Shown in pieces: positions 49,914 through 58,782 of a stretch of 64,000 nucleotides of DNA. Source of the stretch: Pseudonocardia sp. DSM 110487 (lineage in GTDB: Bacteria > Actinomycetota > Actinomycetes > Mycobacteriales > Pseudonocardiaceae). The DNA lies in contig NZ_CP080521.1 of NCBI RefSeq assembly GCF_019468565.1, positions 7,626,001-7,690,000 on the forward strand. Direction: 5' to 3'. Below the pieces are notes generated by a model. It ran no database searches and was not told the origin of the DNA. It saw only the letters and a program-made list of their open reading frames with translations. Positions within the stretch are counted from its first letter, which is position 1. Each line of letters opens with the position of its first letter. The translations under genes were made by a program, and so were the position numbers.

Positions 49914-51983
49914 TCAAGACGCGTACCTCATTTCCGGCACTCGCACGCGTCCCGGCGCAGAGCGGGCTTCGGCGATGGCGGAAGGCCCAGGTCCGCCGAT
50001 GGTGCGATAGATCTGTTCGAACGTGTCGAGAGTTCGGGTGATGCTGTGCTCGGCTGCGAGCTTGCGTCCGGCGGCGCCCATCGCGGTTCGCTTGTCCAGG
50101 TTGCCCGCGAGGATGCTGAGGTACGTGCCTAGTTCGAAGGCGTGTCCGGGGCGGTAGAGGAATCCGTTGCGGCCTGGGTGAACGAGGTGCGGCAGTGCCA
50201 TGGCGTCGGCGGCGACGACGGGCAGCCCGGCGGCCATCGCCTCGAGGGTGGCGATGCTCTGCAGCTCGGCCGTGCCGGGCATGCAGAAGATGTGGCTGCT
50301 GCGGTACGCGTGGACGAGCTCGGCGTCGGTGACGACTCCGTGGAAGGTGACGCGGTCCGCGACACCGATCTTGTGCGCGAGGTCGTGCAGCTGTGCCCGG
50401 CAGGAACCGCCGCCGACGATGTCGGCGTGGACGTCGGGAGCGTGGACGAGCGCTCGGATCAGTTGGTCGACGTTCTTCTCCGGGTCCAGGCGTCCGACGA
50501 ACAGGGCCCGGACGATATCTCCGGGGACCCGTCGGGCGTCGGGTTCGTAGTGGGCGAGGTCGATGCCGCAGGACACCACCACGGGCCGGCCGGGCAGACC
50601 GCGTCCGTCGATGAAGCGGGCCGCCCGCCTCGTCGGGGTGGTGACCACGTCGGCATGCCCGTACACCCGCACGAAGTCTCGCCAGGCCCACCCGATCAGG
50701 GCCGAGGTGATCGGCCGCGGCAGCCCGACGTGGCCGAGGACGTTCTCGGGCATCAGGTGGTTGGTCGCGACCGTGGGGATCCCTCGCTGGCGGGCGCCGG
50801 CGAGCAGACCCCGGCCGATCGAGAAATGGGACTGGACGTGGACGATGTCGGGCCGGATGCGGTCCAGCAGGTCGTTCGCGGTGCGCCGGGCGAGGCCCGG
50901 CGTGGTGAAGCGCAGCGTCGGGTGGAACGGCACTCGGTGCGAGCCGACGTGATGCACCGCGTAGGGCTCGCCGAGGACGGAGTCGTTGTCCCGCTCGGGG
51001 GCCAGGACGTGGACGTCGTGGCCTCGGCTCGCGAGGCCTCGGGCCAGCCGGTCGGCGAAGTTGGCCGCGCCGTTGATGTCGGGCGGGAAGGTATCCGCGC
51101 CGATGAGGACGCGCAGGCCGGAACTGGGACGTGCGACGGACACGGACTTCTCCTTGACGGTGGGCTCGTCATGGACTGAACGAGCGAGTACGACGACTCC
51201 GGCGATGGCGACGAGAGCCAGCCCGGCCTGAACGGCGGTCACGGCCGCAGAGGTGGTGAGTCCCTCGCCGAAGAAGAGGGCGCTGGTGGTGACCGCGGTG
51301 ATCGGGTCGAGCACGGTGGCCGCGGCGACGGCGACGGCAGCCGGCCCGGTCGCGTAGGACCGGTGCATCAGCCAGCCGCCGGCGAGCAGTAGCGCGGCGG
51401 CCTCGGCGAGGAGGATGAAGCCCGGGACCGGAGTGACGCCCAGCACGTGCGTGACGGCGACCCGCATGACGGCGGCGCCGAGTCCGAACAGGACGGCAGC
51501 CGCGGCGCTCTCCGCCAGACCCCGTGCCTTGCCTCGAACACCGTGCGCGACCGCAGCGACCACGGCGCCGATCAGCACGGCGGGCTGCCCGGCAGCGAGC
51601 GGGGGAACCGGAACCGCGTTGGTCGCCGAGGTCGACAGCAGGACGAAACCGCCGACTCCGGCGCACACCACCGCCACCGCCACCACGACCCGGGGTGAGC
51701 GCGCCGGATTCCCGATCAGCACCGTCAGCACCAGGCTCAGCACACCGATCGGCTGGACGATCGCCAGCGGCGCGAGCGAGAGCGCGACAAGGTGCAGCAC
51801 GGCGCCCGCGACGACGAAGGCCGTGCCGCCCAGCCAGGCGGGCCGTCGCACCACCGATGGGAACGTCCTGATTCCGAGGTTGTCGCCACTGTTCACAGCG
51901 CGCACCGAGCCGTGCTGCAGGCGCACTCCCGCGGCGAGGAAGCAGGCCGCGAGCAGCGCGCAGGCGATGGCGAGTGCCGTCAT
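49914..51983 (-). CDS. Fusion of a multi-TM (EamA/DMT-like) domain and a GT4 glycosyltransferase
   Basis: The 689-residue protein has about nine to ten TM helices in residues 1-275 with drug/metabolite-transporter-like repeats ('VALSLAPLAIVQPIGVLSLV', 'AATVLDPITAVTTSALFFGE'). The cytosolic GT-B glycosyltransferase of family 4 follows a short linker: 'LRVLIGADTFPPDINGAANF', 'IVHVQSHFSIGRGLLAGARQ', 'ALFVGRLDPEKNVDQLIRAL', 'HIFCMPGTAELQSIATLEAM' and 'GLPVVAADAMALPHLV' (E-x7-E donor site). The C-terminal part resembles mannosyltransferases acting on phosphatidylinositol or other lipids. The fusion could couple transport or flipping of a lipid substrate to glycosylation. Both halves are full length. 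GTG/ATG start choice at 51983 fits the first TM. Confidence 0.88.
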   Translation of the reverse strand: MTALAIACALLAACFLAAGVRLQHGSVRAVNSGDNLGIRTFPSVVRRPAWLGGTAFVVAGAVLHLVALSLAPLAIVQPIGVLSLVLTVLIGNPARSPRVVVAVAVVCAGVGGFVLLSTSATNAVPVPPLAAGQPAVLIGAVVAAVAHGVRGKARGLAESAAAAVLFGLGAAVMRVAVTHVLGVTPVPGFILLAEAAALLLAGGWLMHRSYATGPAAVAVAAATVLDPITAVTTSALFFGEGLTTSAAVTAVQAGLALVAIAGVVVLARSVHDEPTVKEKSVSVARPSSGLRVLIGADTFPPDINGAANFADRLARGLASRGHDVHVLAPERDNDSVLGEPYAVHHVGSHRVPFHPTLRFTTPGLARRTANDLLDRIRPDIVHVQSHFSIGRGLLAGARQRGIPTVATNHLMPENVLGHVGLPRPITSALIGWAWRDFVRVYGHADVVTTPTRRAARFIDGRGLPGRPVVVSCGIDLAHYEPDARRVPGDIVRALFVGRLDPEKNVDQLIRALVHAPDVHADIVGGGSCRAQLHDLAHKIGVADRVTFHGVVTDAELVHAYRSSHIFCMPGTAELQSIATLEAMAAGLPVVAADAMALPHLVHPGRNGFLYRPGHAFELGTYLSILAGNLDKRTAMGAAGRKLAAEHSITRTLDTFEQIYRTIGGPGPSAIAEARSAPGRVRVPEMRYAS

Positions 51984-52073
51984 CGCGACAGGACTTGGGG
52001 AATGGCGGTCGCGAGCTCGCCGCTCCGAGGCGTCGACAAAGAGCGATCATGGGTCCTGTGCACATCTTCGACG

Positions 52074-52125
52074 GTGCCCAGGCTGGATGAGAATCTGATG
52101 AAAATGTCGCGGAGTTTGGTTAAGA
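52074..52125. promoter_or_regulatory. Conserved regulatory element, copy 2
   Basis: GTGCCCAGG - ATGAGAATCTGATGAAAAT (52087) - GGAGTTTGGTTAA (52111) repeats the element at 39523. Distances are the same: 13 bp from GTGCCC to ATGAGAA and 25 bp from ATGAGAA to GAGTTT. It lies between the fusion glycosyltransferase gene and the DsbA-family gene. Confidence 0.7.
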
Positions 52126-52247
52126 ACCCGACGCTCAACAGGCACCGGCCGCGCAACCGATTAGCCTCGATCCCGTGCAGCACCACGACCTGGCACCGCC
52201 TTTTCCCCCGGTCAGCTAACCCGATCGCGCAAGGAGAGGTCTGTCCG

Positions 52248-52889
52248 ATGCCTGCGAAGTCCCGTGTCGATTTCTGGTTCGACCCGTTCTGCCCGTGGAG
52301 CTGGATCACGTCTCGCTGGATCCTCGAGGCGCGGCAGGTCCGCGACTTCGATCTGGAGTTCCACCTGTTGGCACTCGCGGTCCTGAACGAGGACGATCTT
52401 CCTCCTCAGTTCAGCGATCCGAGGATCATGGCCAAGGTATGGGCGCCGACGCGCGTGCTGGCTGCGGCCGAGCAGGCCAAGGGCCGCGCAATCCTGGAAC
52501 CGCTCTACACCGCGATCGGCTCGCGGATGCACTCCAATGACAACAAGGAAATCCTCGACGTCCTGCGGAGGGACTTCGACAAGGTCATCGCCGAAGCGCT
52601 CGAAGAGGTCGGTCTCCCGGCGGAGCTGGCCGATGCGGCGACCTCGGATGAGTACTACGGCGCGATGAGCAGGAGCATCGACGAGGGCCTGAACGTTGCC
52701 GGCTCGATTGCCGGTGTTCCCACCATCCACATCAATGGCCGCCCCTTCTTCGGGCCGGTGCTCGGCAGCATCCCGCGAGGCGAGCAGGCCGGCAGGTTGT
52801 GGGATGCCGTCGAGACCCTGGGGACCAACCCCGACTTCTGGGAGCTCAAGAGCGAGCAGCCGGAGGACCTGCGACCGAACATGACCTGA
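52248..52889 (+). CDS. DsbA/FrnE-family thioredoxin-fold protein (CPWS motif)
   Basis: The 213-residue protein begins MPAKSRVDFWFDPFCPWSWI, a thioredoxin-fold active site with a single Cys (C-P-W-S), followed by a helical insertion and 'GSIAGVPTIHINGRPFFGPV' (the cis-Pro loop 'VPT') near the C-terminus. It resembles the actinobacterial mycothiol-linked nitroreductase group (Rv2466c-like). Replacement of the second Cys by Ser suggests a monothiol or mycothiolated mechanism. AAGGAG precedes the ATG. The long leader contains the conserved regulatory element, so it may belong to the envelope-stress regulon of the 39.7-kb two-component system. Confidence 0.88.
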   Translation: MPAKSRVDFWFDPFCPWSWITSRWILEARQVRDFDLEFHLLALAVLNEDDLPPQFSDPRIMAKVWAPTRVLAAAEQAKGRAILEPLYTAIGSRMHSNDNKEILDVLRRDFDKVIAEALEEVGLPAELADAATSDEYYGAMSRSIDEGLNVAGSIAGVPTIHINGRPFFGPVLGSIPRGEQAGRLWDAVETLGTNPDFWELKSEQPEDLRPNMT

Positions 52890-53063
52890 ACGACGCGGCG
52901 CGGGTGTCGCACCGGACACGTCTGCAGATCGGCGCGGCTCGCCGGCGTGTCAGTCATCTCACCCTGGCCCCTACAGCCGTACTGGTGTACTGCATACAGT
53001 CAACGGCAGACGAGGTTGCGGTGCAACCGAGAACCAACGGCAGAGCCAAGGAGGACCCAGACC

Positions 53064-54794
53064 ATGACGGACACGGTCGCGGAGGCCGCAGAAGCGGGGG
53101 GCGGCGACACGGCTGCTCTGACGGACGGGATTCACCTGGTCGTCGACGCGCTGAAGCTGAACAGGGTCGAGACGATCTACGGTGTCGTCGGCATCCCCAT
53201 CACGGACCTGGCGCGCCTGGCACAGGCGTCCGGGATTCGCTACATCGGGTTCCGGCACGAGAGCGACGCGGCGCACGCGGCCGCGGCTGCCGGATTCCTG
53301 ACGCAGAAGGCGGGGATCTGTCTGACGGTCTCCGCGCCGGGCTTTCTCAACGGCCTGGTCGGGCTCGCGAACGCCACCACCAACTGCTTCCCGATGGTCC
53401 AGATCTCCGGCTCCAGCGAGCGGCACATCGTGGACCTGCAGCGCGGTGACTACGAGGAGATGGACCAGCTGGCGGTCGCCAGGCAGCTCTGCAAGGCGGC
53501 GTACCGGGTGTCAAGGGCGGAGGACATCGGACGGGGCATCGCGCGGGCGATGCGTACGGCAGTGAGCGGCCGGCCTGGCGGGGTGTACCTGGACATCCCG
53601 GCGGCAGTGCTGGGCGAGATCATCGACAAGGACAAGGGCGAGACGTCCCTCTGGGAGATCGTGGACCCGGCGCCGAAGCAGATACCCGACGCGGTGGCCG
53701 TCGACCGGGCCATCGAGCTGCTGGCAGGCGCGCAGCGCCCGCTGATCGTGCTCGGGAAGGGCGCGGCGTACGCGCGGGCCGACGACGCGATCCGGCAGTT
53801 CGTGGAGTCGACCGGAATCCCGTACATCCCCATGTCGATGGCCAAGGGGCTGCTGCCGGACGATCATCCGCAGTCGGCGGCCACCGCGCGATCGCTGGCG
53901 TTGAAGCAGGCGGACGTCGTGCTGCTTGTCGGGGCGCGGCTGAACTGGCTGCTGGGGCACGGGGACGCCCCGCAGTGGAGCCCGGACGCGAAGTTCATCC
54001 AGGTCGACATCGCAGCGAACGAGATGGACTCCAACCAGCCGATCGCCGCCCCGCTGGTCGGCGACATCGGCTCTGTGATGGACGCGCTGGTGGAGCGGAC
54101 GAAGCCCGGACAGATCGCGGCACCTACCGGGTGGCGGGAGGCGCTCGGCGAGAAGTCCGCAGCGAACGTGGCGAAGATGGCCAAGCGGCTGGAGGCGGCG
54201 AAGACCGCGCAGCCGATGACCTTCCTGGGCGCGCTCCAGGCCATCCGCGACGTGATCGTCGAGCGTCCCGACGTGTACCTGGTGAACGAGGGTGCCAACG
54301 CCCTCGACCTCGCACGCAACACCATCCCGATGTCCGTCCCACGACACCGGCTGGACTCCGGTACCTGGGGCGTGATGGGAATCGGCATGGGCTACGCCAT
54401 CGCGGCCGCGGTGGAGACCGGGCAGCCGGTGATCGCCATCGAAGGCGACTCGGCGTTCGGCTTCTCCGGTATGGAGGCCGAAGTCATCGCCCGCTACGAC
54501 CTGCCGGTGATCACGATGGTGCTCAACAACAGCGGCGTGTACCGCGGTGACGACGCCTCCCCGTCGGGTGACCCGGCGCCCACGTACCTGAGTGCGCGGC
54601 ACGACATCCTCATGCAGGCGTTCGGCGGCACGGGCTACCAGGCCACGACACCCGATCAGGTCGGCGAGATGCTGCGGAAGGCGCTCGCGGAGGGCAAGCC
54701 TGCGCTGATCGACTGCATCATCGACCCGGCGGACGGCACCGAGTCCGGCAACATCAAGCATCTCAACCCGAAGGGCCTCAACGCGAAGCAGTGA
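53064..54794 (+). CDS. oxc: Oxalyl-CoA decarboxylase
   Basis: The 576-residue thiamine-diphosphate enzyme has the N-terminal Pyr domain with catalytic Glu in 'GIRYIGFRHESDAAHAAAAA', family stretch 'TVSAPGFLNGLVGLANATTN', and the Oxc-typical 'ERHIVDLQRGDYEEMDQL'. A central domain follows, then the C-terminal PP domain with the TPP motif 'EGDSAFGFSGMEAEVIARY' and 'VLNNSGVYRGDDASPSGDPA'. The last part 'YLSARHDILMQAFGGTGYQA' matches the oxalyl-CoA-specific region. It converts oxalyl-CoA to formyl-CoA and CO2. The usual partner, formyl-CoA:oxalate transferase (frc), is not adjacent. GGAGG precedes the ATG, and tactgcatacagtc upstream could hold a regulator site. A strong terminator follows. Confidence 0.95.
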   Translation: MTDTVAEAAEAGGGDTAALTDGIHLVVDALKLNRVETIYGVVGIPITDLARLAQASGIRYIGFRHESDAAHAAAAAGFLTQKAGICLTVSAPGFLNGLVGLANATTNCFPMVQISGSSERHIVDLQRGDYEEMDQLAVARQLCKAAYRVSRAEDIGRGIARAMRTAVSGRPGGVYLDIPAAVLGEIIDKDKGETSLWEIVDPAPKQIPDAVAVDRAIELLAGAQRPLIVLGKGAAYARADDAIRQFVESTGIPYIPMSMAKGLLPDDHPQSAATARSLALKQADVVLLVGARLNWLLGHGDAPQWSPDAKFIQVDIAANEMDSNQPIAAPLVGDIGSVMDALVERTKPGQIAAPTGWREALGEKSAANVAKMAKRLEAAKTAQPMTFLGALQAIRDVIVERPDVYLVNEGANALDLARNTIPMSVPRHRLDSGTWGVMGIGMGYAIAAAVETGQPVIAIEGDSAFGFSGMEAEVIARYDLPVITMVLNNSGVYRGDDASPSGDPAPTYLSARHDILMQAFGGTGYQATTPDQVGEMLRKALAEGKPALIDCIIDPADGTESGNIKHLNPKGLNAKQ

Positions 54795-54803
54795 TCCCTA
54801 CCC

Positions 54804-54848
54804 GATCAGCGGCACCGTACTGGCCATCGGCTCCCGGTGCCGCTGATC
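54804..54848 (+). terminator. Terminator after oxc
   Basis: Arms GATCAGCGGCACCG and CGGTGCCGCTGATC (perfect 14 bp) surround a 17-base loop, ten bases after the stop. It has no T-run, as usual in very GC-rich Actinobacteria. Confidence 0.85.
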
Positions 54849-55465
54849 GACCGGCACTGACGGCTCGCGTGACCCTCACCGGCCGCGCCCCCCTGTCGAC
54901 GCGAAGCCGGCCATGAACTCGGCGGCCTCCCCCACGAGGACGAGGTCCTCCTCGAGGATCTACGACTACGCCCACTCCCTCAATGGCGCGGTCGCGAACG
55001 AGCAGAGCCTCCGGACCGTGGTCCCCTCCTACTGATCTGGCTGGTCACTCGACCGTCCATCGACGGCTCGCCTGGAGCTCGTCCAGGATTTCAGCGGTGG
55101 TCGCGGTCTCGCCGAGGCGGGGGAAGACGTACATGCGCAGCGAAACCGCCGTCCACTCCTCCGCCGCCAAGGCACTGGCCGTCCTCACCGCCCAGGTGGC
55201 GCGGCTGGCGACCGCGGGAATGCTGCACGACACCAGCGTCGACGACGCCACCGTGCACTTCCGCGCGCTGTGCGACGGCCTGGCCGGACTGGAACTCGGC
55301 GGCGCATCCTGGTCCGACGCCGGCGAGCGACTCTGGCGCGCGGGCTGGCCGCACTCGTCCGAGGATTCACCACACCAGGGGTATGACGGCGCCTCCTCGA
55401 CGAACCGGCCGGGATGGCCGAGTCCGCACGGGACCGCTGCCCCCTCGCACTGTGCCCCGGACGCC
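54849..55465. other. Gene-poor stretch with relics
   Basis: About 620 bp without an intact gene. The only protein-like sequence is the TetR C-terminal remnant listed separately and a possible 29-residue gene tail on the lower strand (55045-55133, ending 'LDELQASRRWTVE') that I cannot assign. Confidence 0.5.
55133..55420 (+). pseudogene. Remnant of a TetR-family C-terminal domain
   Basis: The upper-strand reading 'AAKALAVLTAQVARLATAGM', 'LHDTSVDDATVHFRALCDGL' and 'AGLELGGASWSDAGERLWRA' resembles the ligand-binding half of WHG-type TetR regulators ('ATxHxxALxHGLAxLEL'). No HTH precedes it and the end runs into unrelated sequence. Probably the stump of a deleted regulator. Limits approximate; a chance resemblance is not excluded. 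Confidence 0.4.
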
Positions 55466-56611
55466 TCACACGTCGAACGATCCCCCCGCGGGAAAGGTCA
55501 GGGCGGCGAATCGCTCACCGATACGCCGATGGGTCGCGGCGTCCGGGTGGAGCTCGTCGGGCAGCGGGAGCTCGCCGGCGTCCGCCTCGCCGTAGAGCTG
55601 GCGACCATCGAGGTAGAACAGCTGGGAGTCGTCCTTCGCGCGTTGCGCCACGATGCGCGCCAGCTCTTCACGCACCACTTCCAGGGTCAGCTTCCCCGCG
55701 GCACGCTCGGCCGGATCACCTGTCGCCCGGAACCGCAGCGACCCGGTGCTGAAGTCGACCGCCCCTGGACCCGGTGTCTGCTCGTGGATCGGGCAAAGGA
55801 TCGGCGACACCACCAGCAGCGGCTTGTCGGGGTGCCCCTCGCGAATGGTGTCGAGGAAGCCGTGCACCGCCGGGCCGAACACCCGCAGCCGCATCACATC
55901 GCCGTTCACCACGTTGATGCCCAGTTTGACGCTGATCAGGTCCGCCGGAGTGTCCCGCAGCACGCGAGCGGTAAACGGGTCCACCATGGCGCTGCCCCCG
56001 AACCCCAGGTTGAACAGCTCGACGCCACCGCGGGCGGCCGCCAGCGCGGGCCAGGTCATCGACGGGCTCGCGGCGTTCGAGCCATGGCTGATCGAGCTGC
56101 CGTGGTGCAGCCACACCCGGCGTCCTGCCCGTGGCACCGGCTCGACCGGGGCGTCGGTGCGCAGCGCCACCAGCTCGGTGATCTCGGTGTGCGGCAACCA
56201 GACCTCGACGTCCTTCGGACGATCGGGCAGCCCAGCGAACCGGACCATGCCGACCGGACCGGGAATCGTCTCCGCTACACCCGTGGCCATGTCCAGGAGG
56301 AGGGTCTTCCCACCGGTCGTGGTGGCCTGAGCCGTGAGCTCACCATCAATGAGAAGGTCGTACACGCCGTCCGGCCGGGGCGGGATGTCGCGATAGCCCA
56401 CCCTGGTCCGCAGCGTGTCCAGCTCGACGACGGTGGCCCGGGTGCGCACCGCCAATCGCACCCCGGATGGTTGCGCCTCCGCCATCGCCAGCTGCCCGTC
56501 ACCCTGCGCGCGGGCCCAGGCAGGGAGCCGGTGCGGTAACACCCCCTGCTCGGTGGGCTCCAGCTCCAGCGCTCCACGCACCAGGTCGGGAGTGATCGGG
56601 ATCGTGTCCAT
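55466..56611 (-). CDS. SGNH/GDSL-type esterase or carbohydrate esterase
   Basis: The 381-residue protein has an N-terminal beta-sandwich-like domain (residues 1-165) and a C-terminal SGNH hydrolase: block I 'WLHHGSSISHGSNAASPSMT' (Ser in GSSISHG), block II 'LFNLGFGGSAMVDPFTARVL' (Gly), block III 'DLISVKLGINVVNGDVM' (Asn) and block V 'PLPDELHPDAATHRRIGERF' (Asp-x-x-His). All four family residues are present. This two-domain layout is typical of bacterial sugar/acetyl esterases in the CE2/GDSL group. No signal peptide is visible, so it may be cytosolic. A GTG three codons upstream is possible. Confidence 0.9.
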   Translation of the reverse strand: MDTIPITPDLVRGALELEPTEQGVLPHRLPAWARAQGDGQLAMAEAQPSGVRLAVRTRATVVELDTLRTRVGYRDIPPRPDGVYDLLIDGELTAQATTTGGKTLLLDMATGVAETIPGPVGMVRFAGLPDRPKDVEVWLPHTEITELVALRTDAPVEPVPRAGRRVWLHHGSSISHGSNAASPSMTWPALAAARGGVELFNLGFGGSAMVDPFTARVLRDTPADLISVKLGINVVNGDVMRLRVFGPAVHGFLDTIREGHPDKPLLVVSPILCPIHEQTPGPGAVDFSTGSLRFRATGDPAERAAGKLTLEVVREELARIVAQRAKDDSQLFYLDGRQLYGEADAGELPLPDELHPDAATHRRIGERFAALTFPAGGSFDV

Positions 56612-56731
56612 GATCCCCACAGGCTGTCACATCCGTCCACATCGATTCGAGGTCAGCACGCGGTGTGGCGCAAGGTTGAGCGCGCTCGCCACGGAGGCGA
56701 GGGCCCCGGCCTCGCGCCGTCGTACACAAGA

Positions 56732-57229
56732 TCAACGGCGGCGGGTGTCCGAGTCCAGCACCGCGAGCCGTTCGCACACTTTGTCGCCGATGGTGGCGAG
56801 CGTCTGGAGCTCTGCTGCGGTGACGTGGTCGATGAGCGCGTTGCGGACGTCGGCGACGTGTTGCGGGGCGGCGGCCTTGATCAGCTCGCTGCCCTGGAGG
56901 GTGATTGCAATGACTGCTCCCCGCTGGTCGGTGAGGCACCGCTCGCGTGTCACCAGGCCGCGCTTCTCCATCCGGCCCAGGTGCTGAGACAGGCGGCTCT
57001 TCTCCCAGCGCAGCAGACCGCCGAGCTCGAACGGCCTCAGCCGGCCGTCCGGCGCCTCCGACAGATGAGCCAGGACCTGGTAGTCGGCGGTGGAAAGCCC
57101 ACACCGGTTACGCAGCTGCCGGTCGATGAACTCCGACAGGCCGTCCTGCATCGACATCAGGCTGCGCCAGGCCCGCTGTTCGTGTTCGTCCAGCCACCGC
57201 GCCTCAGTCACGGTCGTCACCCTACTCAC
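56732..57229 (-). CDS. MarR-family regulator
   Basis: The 165-residue protein has the MarR winged helix 'GLSTADYQVLAHLSEAPDGR', 'ELGGLLRWEKSRLSQHLGRM' and wing 'GLVTRERCLTDQRGAVIAIT'. The start is GTG (57229 or 57211). It is divergent from the epoxide hydrolase, and an inverted repeat ATGTGAAC-N20-GTTCACAT lies in the 195-bp promoter region, so it likely controls that gene and itself. Architecture is close to the MarR at 32.0 kb. Confidence 0.92.
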   Translation of the reverse strand: MSRVTTVTEARWLDEHEQRAWRSLMSMQDGLSEFIDRQLRNRCGLSTADYQVLAHLSEAPDGRLRPFELGGLLRWEKSRLSQHLGRMEKRGLVTRERCLTDQRGAVIAITLQGSELIKAAAPQHVADVRNALIDHVTAAELQTLATIGDKVCERLAVLDSDTRRR

Positions 57230-57238
57230 TTGATTGAC

Positions 57239-57274
57239 ATGTGAACTAACCGCTGAGTACGGTCCTGTTCACAT
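57239..57274. promoter_or_regulatory. Inverted repeat, MarR operator candidate
   Basis: ATGTGAAC (57239-57246) and GTTCACAT (57267-57274) form a perfect 8-bp inverted repeat. Each arm is itself part of a partly symmetrical site (ttgACATGTgaa, ttcACATATtaa), suggesting two dimers. Confidence 0.65.
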
Positions 57275-57424
57275 ATTAACCAGTTTGGAGGCAGGCGTGG
57301 CTCCACCAGGAGTGCCTGAGGGTGGCAGGTTGCATTCCCCTCCTGACTGCGTCCATCTGATCGTCCCGTCGTTCCACCCATCTGACCCGATAACGTCGAT
57401 CTTGCCGAGGAAGGAAGCCCCGCC

Positions 57425-58546
57425 GTGGCCGCCGAGCCGTTTGAGGTCAGCATCACCGAAGCCGAGATCGCGGATCTGCGTGAACGGCTGCGACGGACGC
57501 GGTGGCCCGAGCCCGAGCCGGTGGACGACTGGTCGCAGGGGTTGCCGCTGGCTTATGCGCAGGAGCTCTGCCGCAGCTGGGCCGAGGACTACGACTTCGG
57601 GTTCGCCGAGCGGCTGAACGTCTTCCCGCAGTACCGCGACACATTCGACGGGCTGGGCATCCACTTCCTGCACGTCCGCTCACCGGAGCCGGATGCGTTC
57701 CCGCTGGTGCTCACGCACGGGTGGCCGGGCTCGGTGCTCGAGTTCCTGGAGGTCCTCGGCCCGCTGACCGACCCGCGCGCGCACGGCGGAGACCCGGCGG
57801 ACGCGTTCCACGTGGTCGCGCCGTCGTTGCCCGGGTACGGCTGGAGTGACAAGCCGTCGACAACCGGGTGGGGCATCAATCGCATCGCGCGCACCTGGGA
57901 CACGTTGATGGTTTCGCTGGGTTACGAGCGGTACGGCGCGCAGGGCGGCGACTGGGGTTCGGCGGTGTCCGGCGCGCTGGGCGAGGTGGCGCCCGAGCGG
58001 GTCGCCGGCGTGCACCTGAACCTGGGGTCAGTGGCGGCGGGCACCTTCGACGACCCGACGCCCGCCGAGCTGGCGAACCTCGAGGCCGAGAAGGAGTTCC
58101 AGCGCACCGGCCGGGGGTACTCGGGGCAGCAGGCGACGCGGCCGCAGACGCTCGGCTACGGCCTCACCGACTCCCCGGCGGGCCAGGCCGCCTGGATCGC
58201 CGAGAAGTTCTGGGCCTGGACGGACAACAACGGCCACCCCGAGGACGCGTTGTCGCGGCAGAAGATCCTCGACGAGATCTCGGTCTACTGGTTCACCGCG
58301 TCGGCCACGTCGTCGGCGCGCCTGTACTGGGAGAGCTTCAGCAGCTTCCGGGACAAGGTCACCGCGCCGTCCGGGCTGTCGGTCTACCCGCGCGATATCA
58401 CCCGCCCCTCGCGGCGGGAGGCCGAGCTGCGGTTCACCGACCTGCGCTGGTTCGAGGAGCTGCCGCGAGGTGGCCATTTCGCCGCGCTGGAGCAGCCGGA
58501 GTCGCTGGTCGAGCAGGTGCGCGGGTTCTTCCGCCTCTTCCGCTGA
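57425..58546 (+). CDS. Epoxide hydrolase (alpha/beta-hydrolase, EHN type)
   Basis: The 373-residue enzyme has the N-terminal EHN domain ('EPFEVSITEAEIADLRERLR', 'RTRWPEPE') that wraps the core. The oxyanion motif 'LTHGWPGSVLEFLEVLGPL', nucleophile Asp in 'YGAQGGDWGSAVSGAL', lid region 'YSGQQATRPQTLGYGLTDSP' and catalytic His in 'ELPRGGHFAALEQPESL' are all present. It hydrolyses epoxides in the cytosol. GTG start with AGGAAGG upstream. Likely under the divergent MarR protein. Confidence 0.94.
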   Translation: MAAEPFEVSITEAEIADLRERLRRTRWPEPEPVDDWSQGLPLAYAQELCRSWAEDYDFGFAERLNVFPQYRDTFDGLGIHFLHVRSPEPDAFPLVLTHGWPGSVLEFLEVLGPLTDPRAHGGDPADAFHVVAPSLPGYGWSDKPSTTGWGINRIARTWDTLMVSLGYERYGAQGGDWGSAVSGALGEVAPERVAGVHLNLGSVAAGTFDDPTPAELANLEAEKEFQRTGRGYSGQQATRPQTLGYGLTDSPAGQAAWIAEKFWAWTDNNGHPEDALSRQKILDEISVYWFTASATSSARLYWESFSSFRDKVTAPSGLSVYPRDITRPSRREAELRFTDLRWFEELPRGGHFAALEQPESLVEQVRGFFRLFR

Positions 58547-58578
58547 CCGTCCGTCCCATCCCCGGGAAGTCCGCGCCC

Positions 58579-58782
58579 GGGGGATGTGTCGCGGCGCACC
58601 ATGCCCTTCTTCTCCAGGCCCCGCACCGCCCGGCTGAAGTTGCTGGAGATCAGCTGGGTCGCTTCGGCCTCCGCACCCGCCGTCGCGCCCGGGTTCCGGT
58701 CGATGAACCGCATCACCGCGCTCTCCAGCGGCGTCCACGCCTCGGCCGGAACCTCCTTGGACGCGTGGATCAGGCGGCCGAC
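58579..58782 (-). pseudogene. Fragment of a MarR-family DNA-binding domain
   Basis: The lower strand reads 'AEAWTPLESAVMRFIDRNPG', 'AEATQLISSNFSRAVRGLEK' and 'KGMVRRDTSPGRG', an unmistakable MarR-type recognition helix ('LISSNFSRAVRGLEKKGMVR'). There is no proper start, and the frame runs out of homology after the wing. It lies directly beside a TetR fragment, so two broken regulators are joined here. Confidence 0.7.

Noticed and set aside
54901..55034. Short + strand ORF (MNSAASPTRTRSSS...)
   Set aside because: Low-complexity Ser/Arg/Thr start, no ribosome-binding site and no recognisable continuation.
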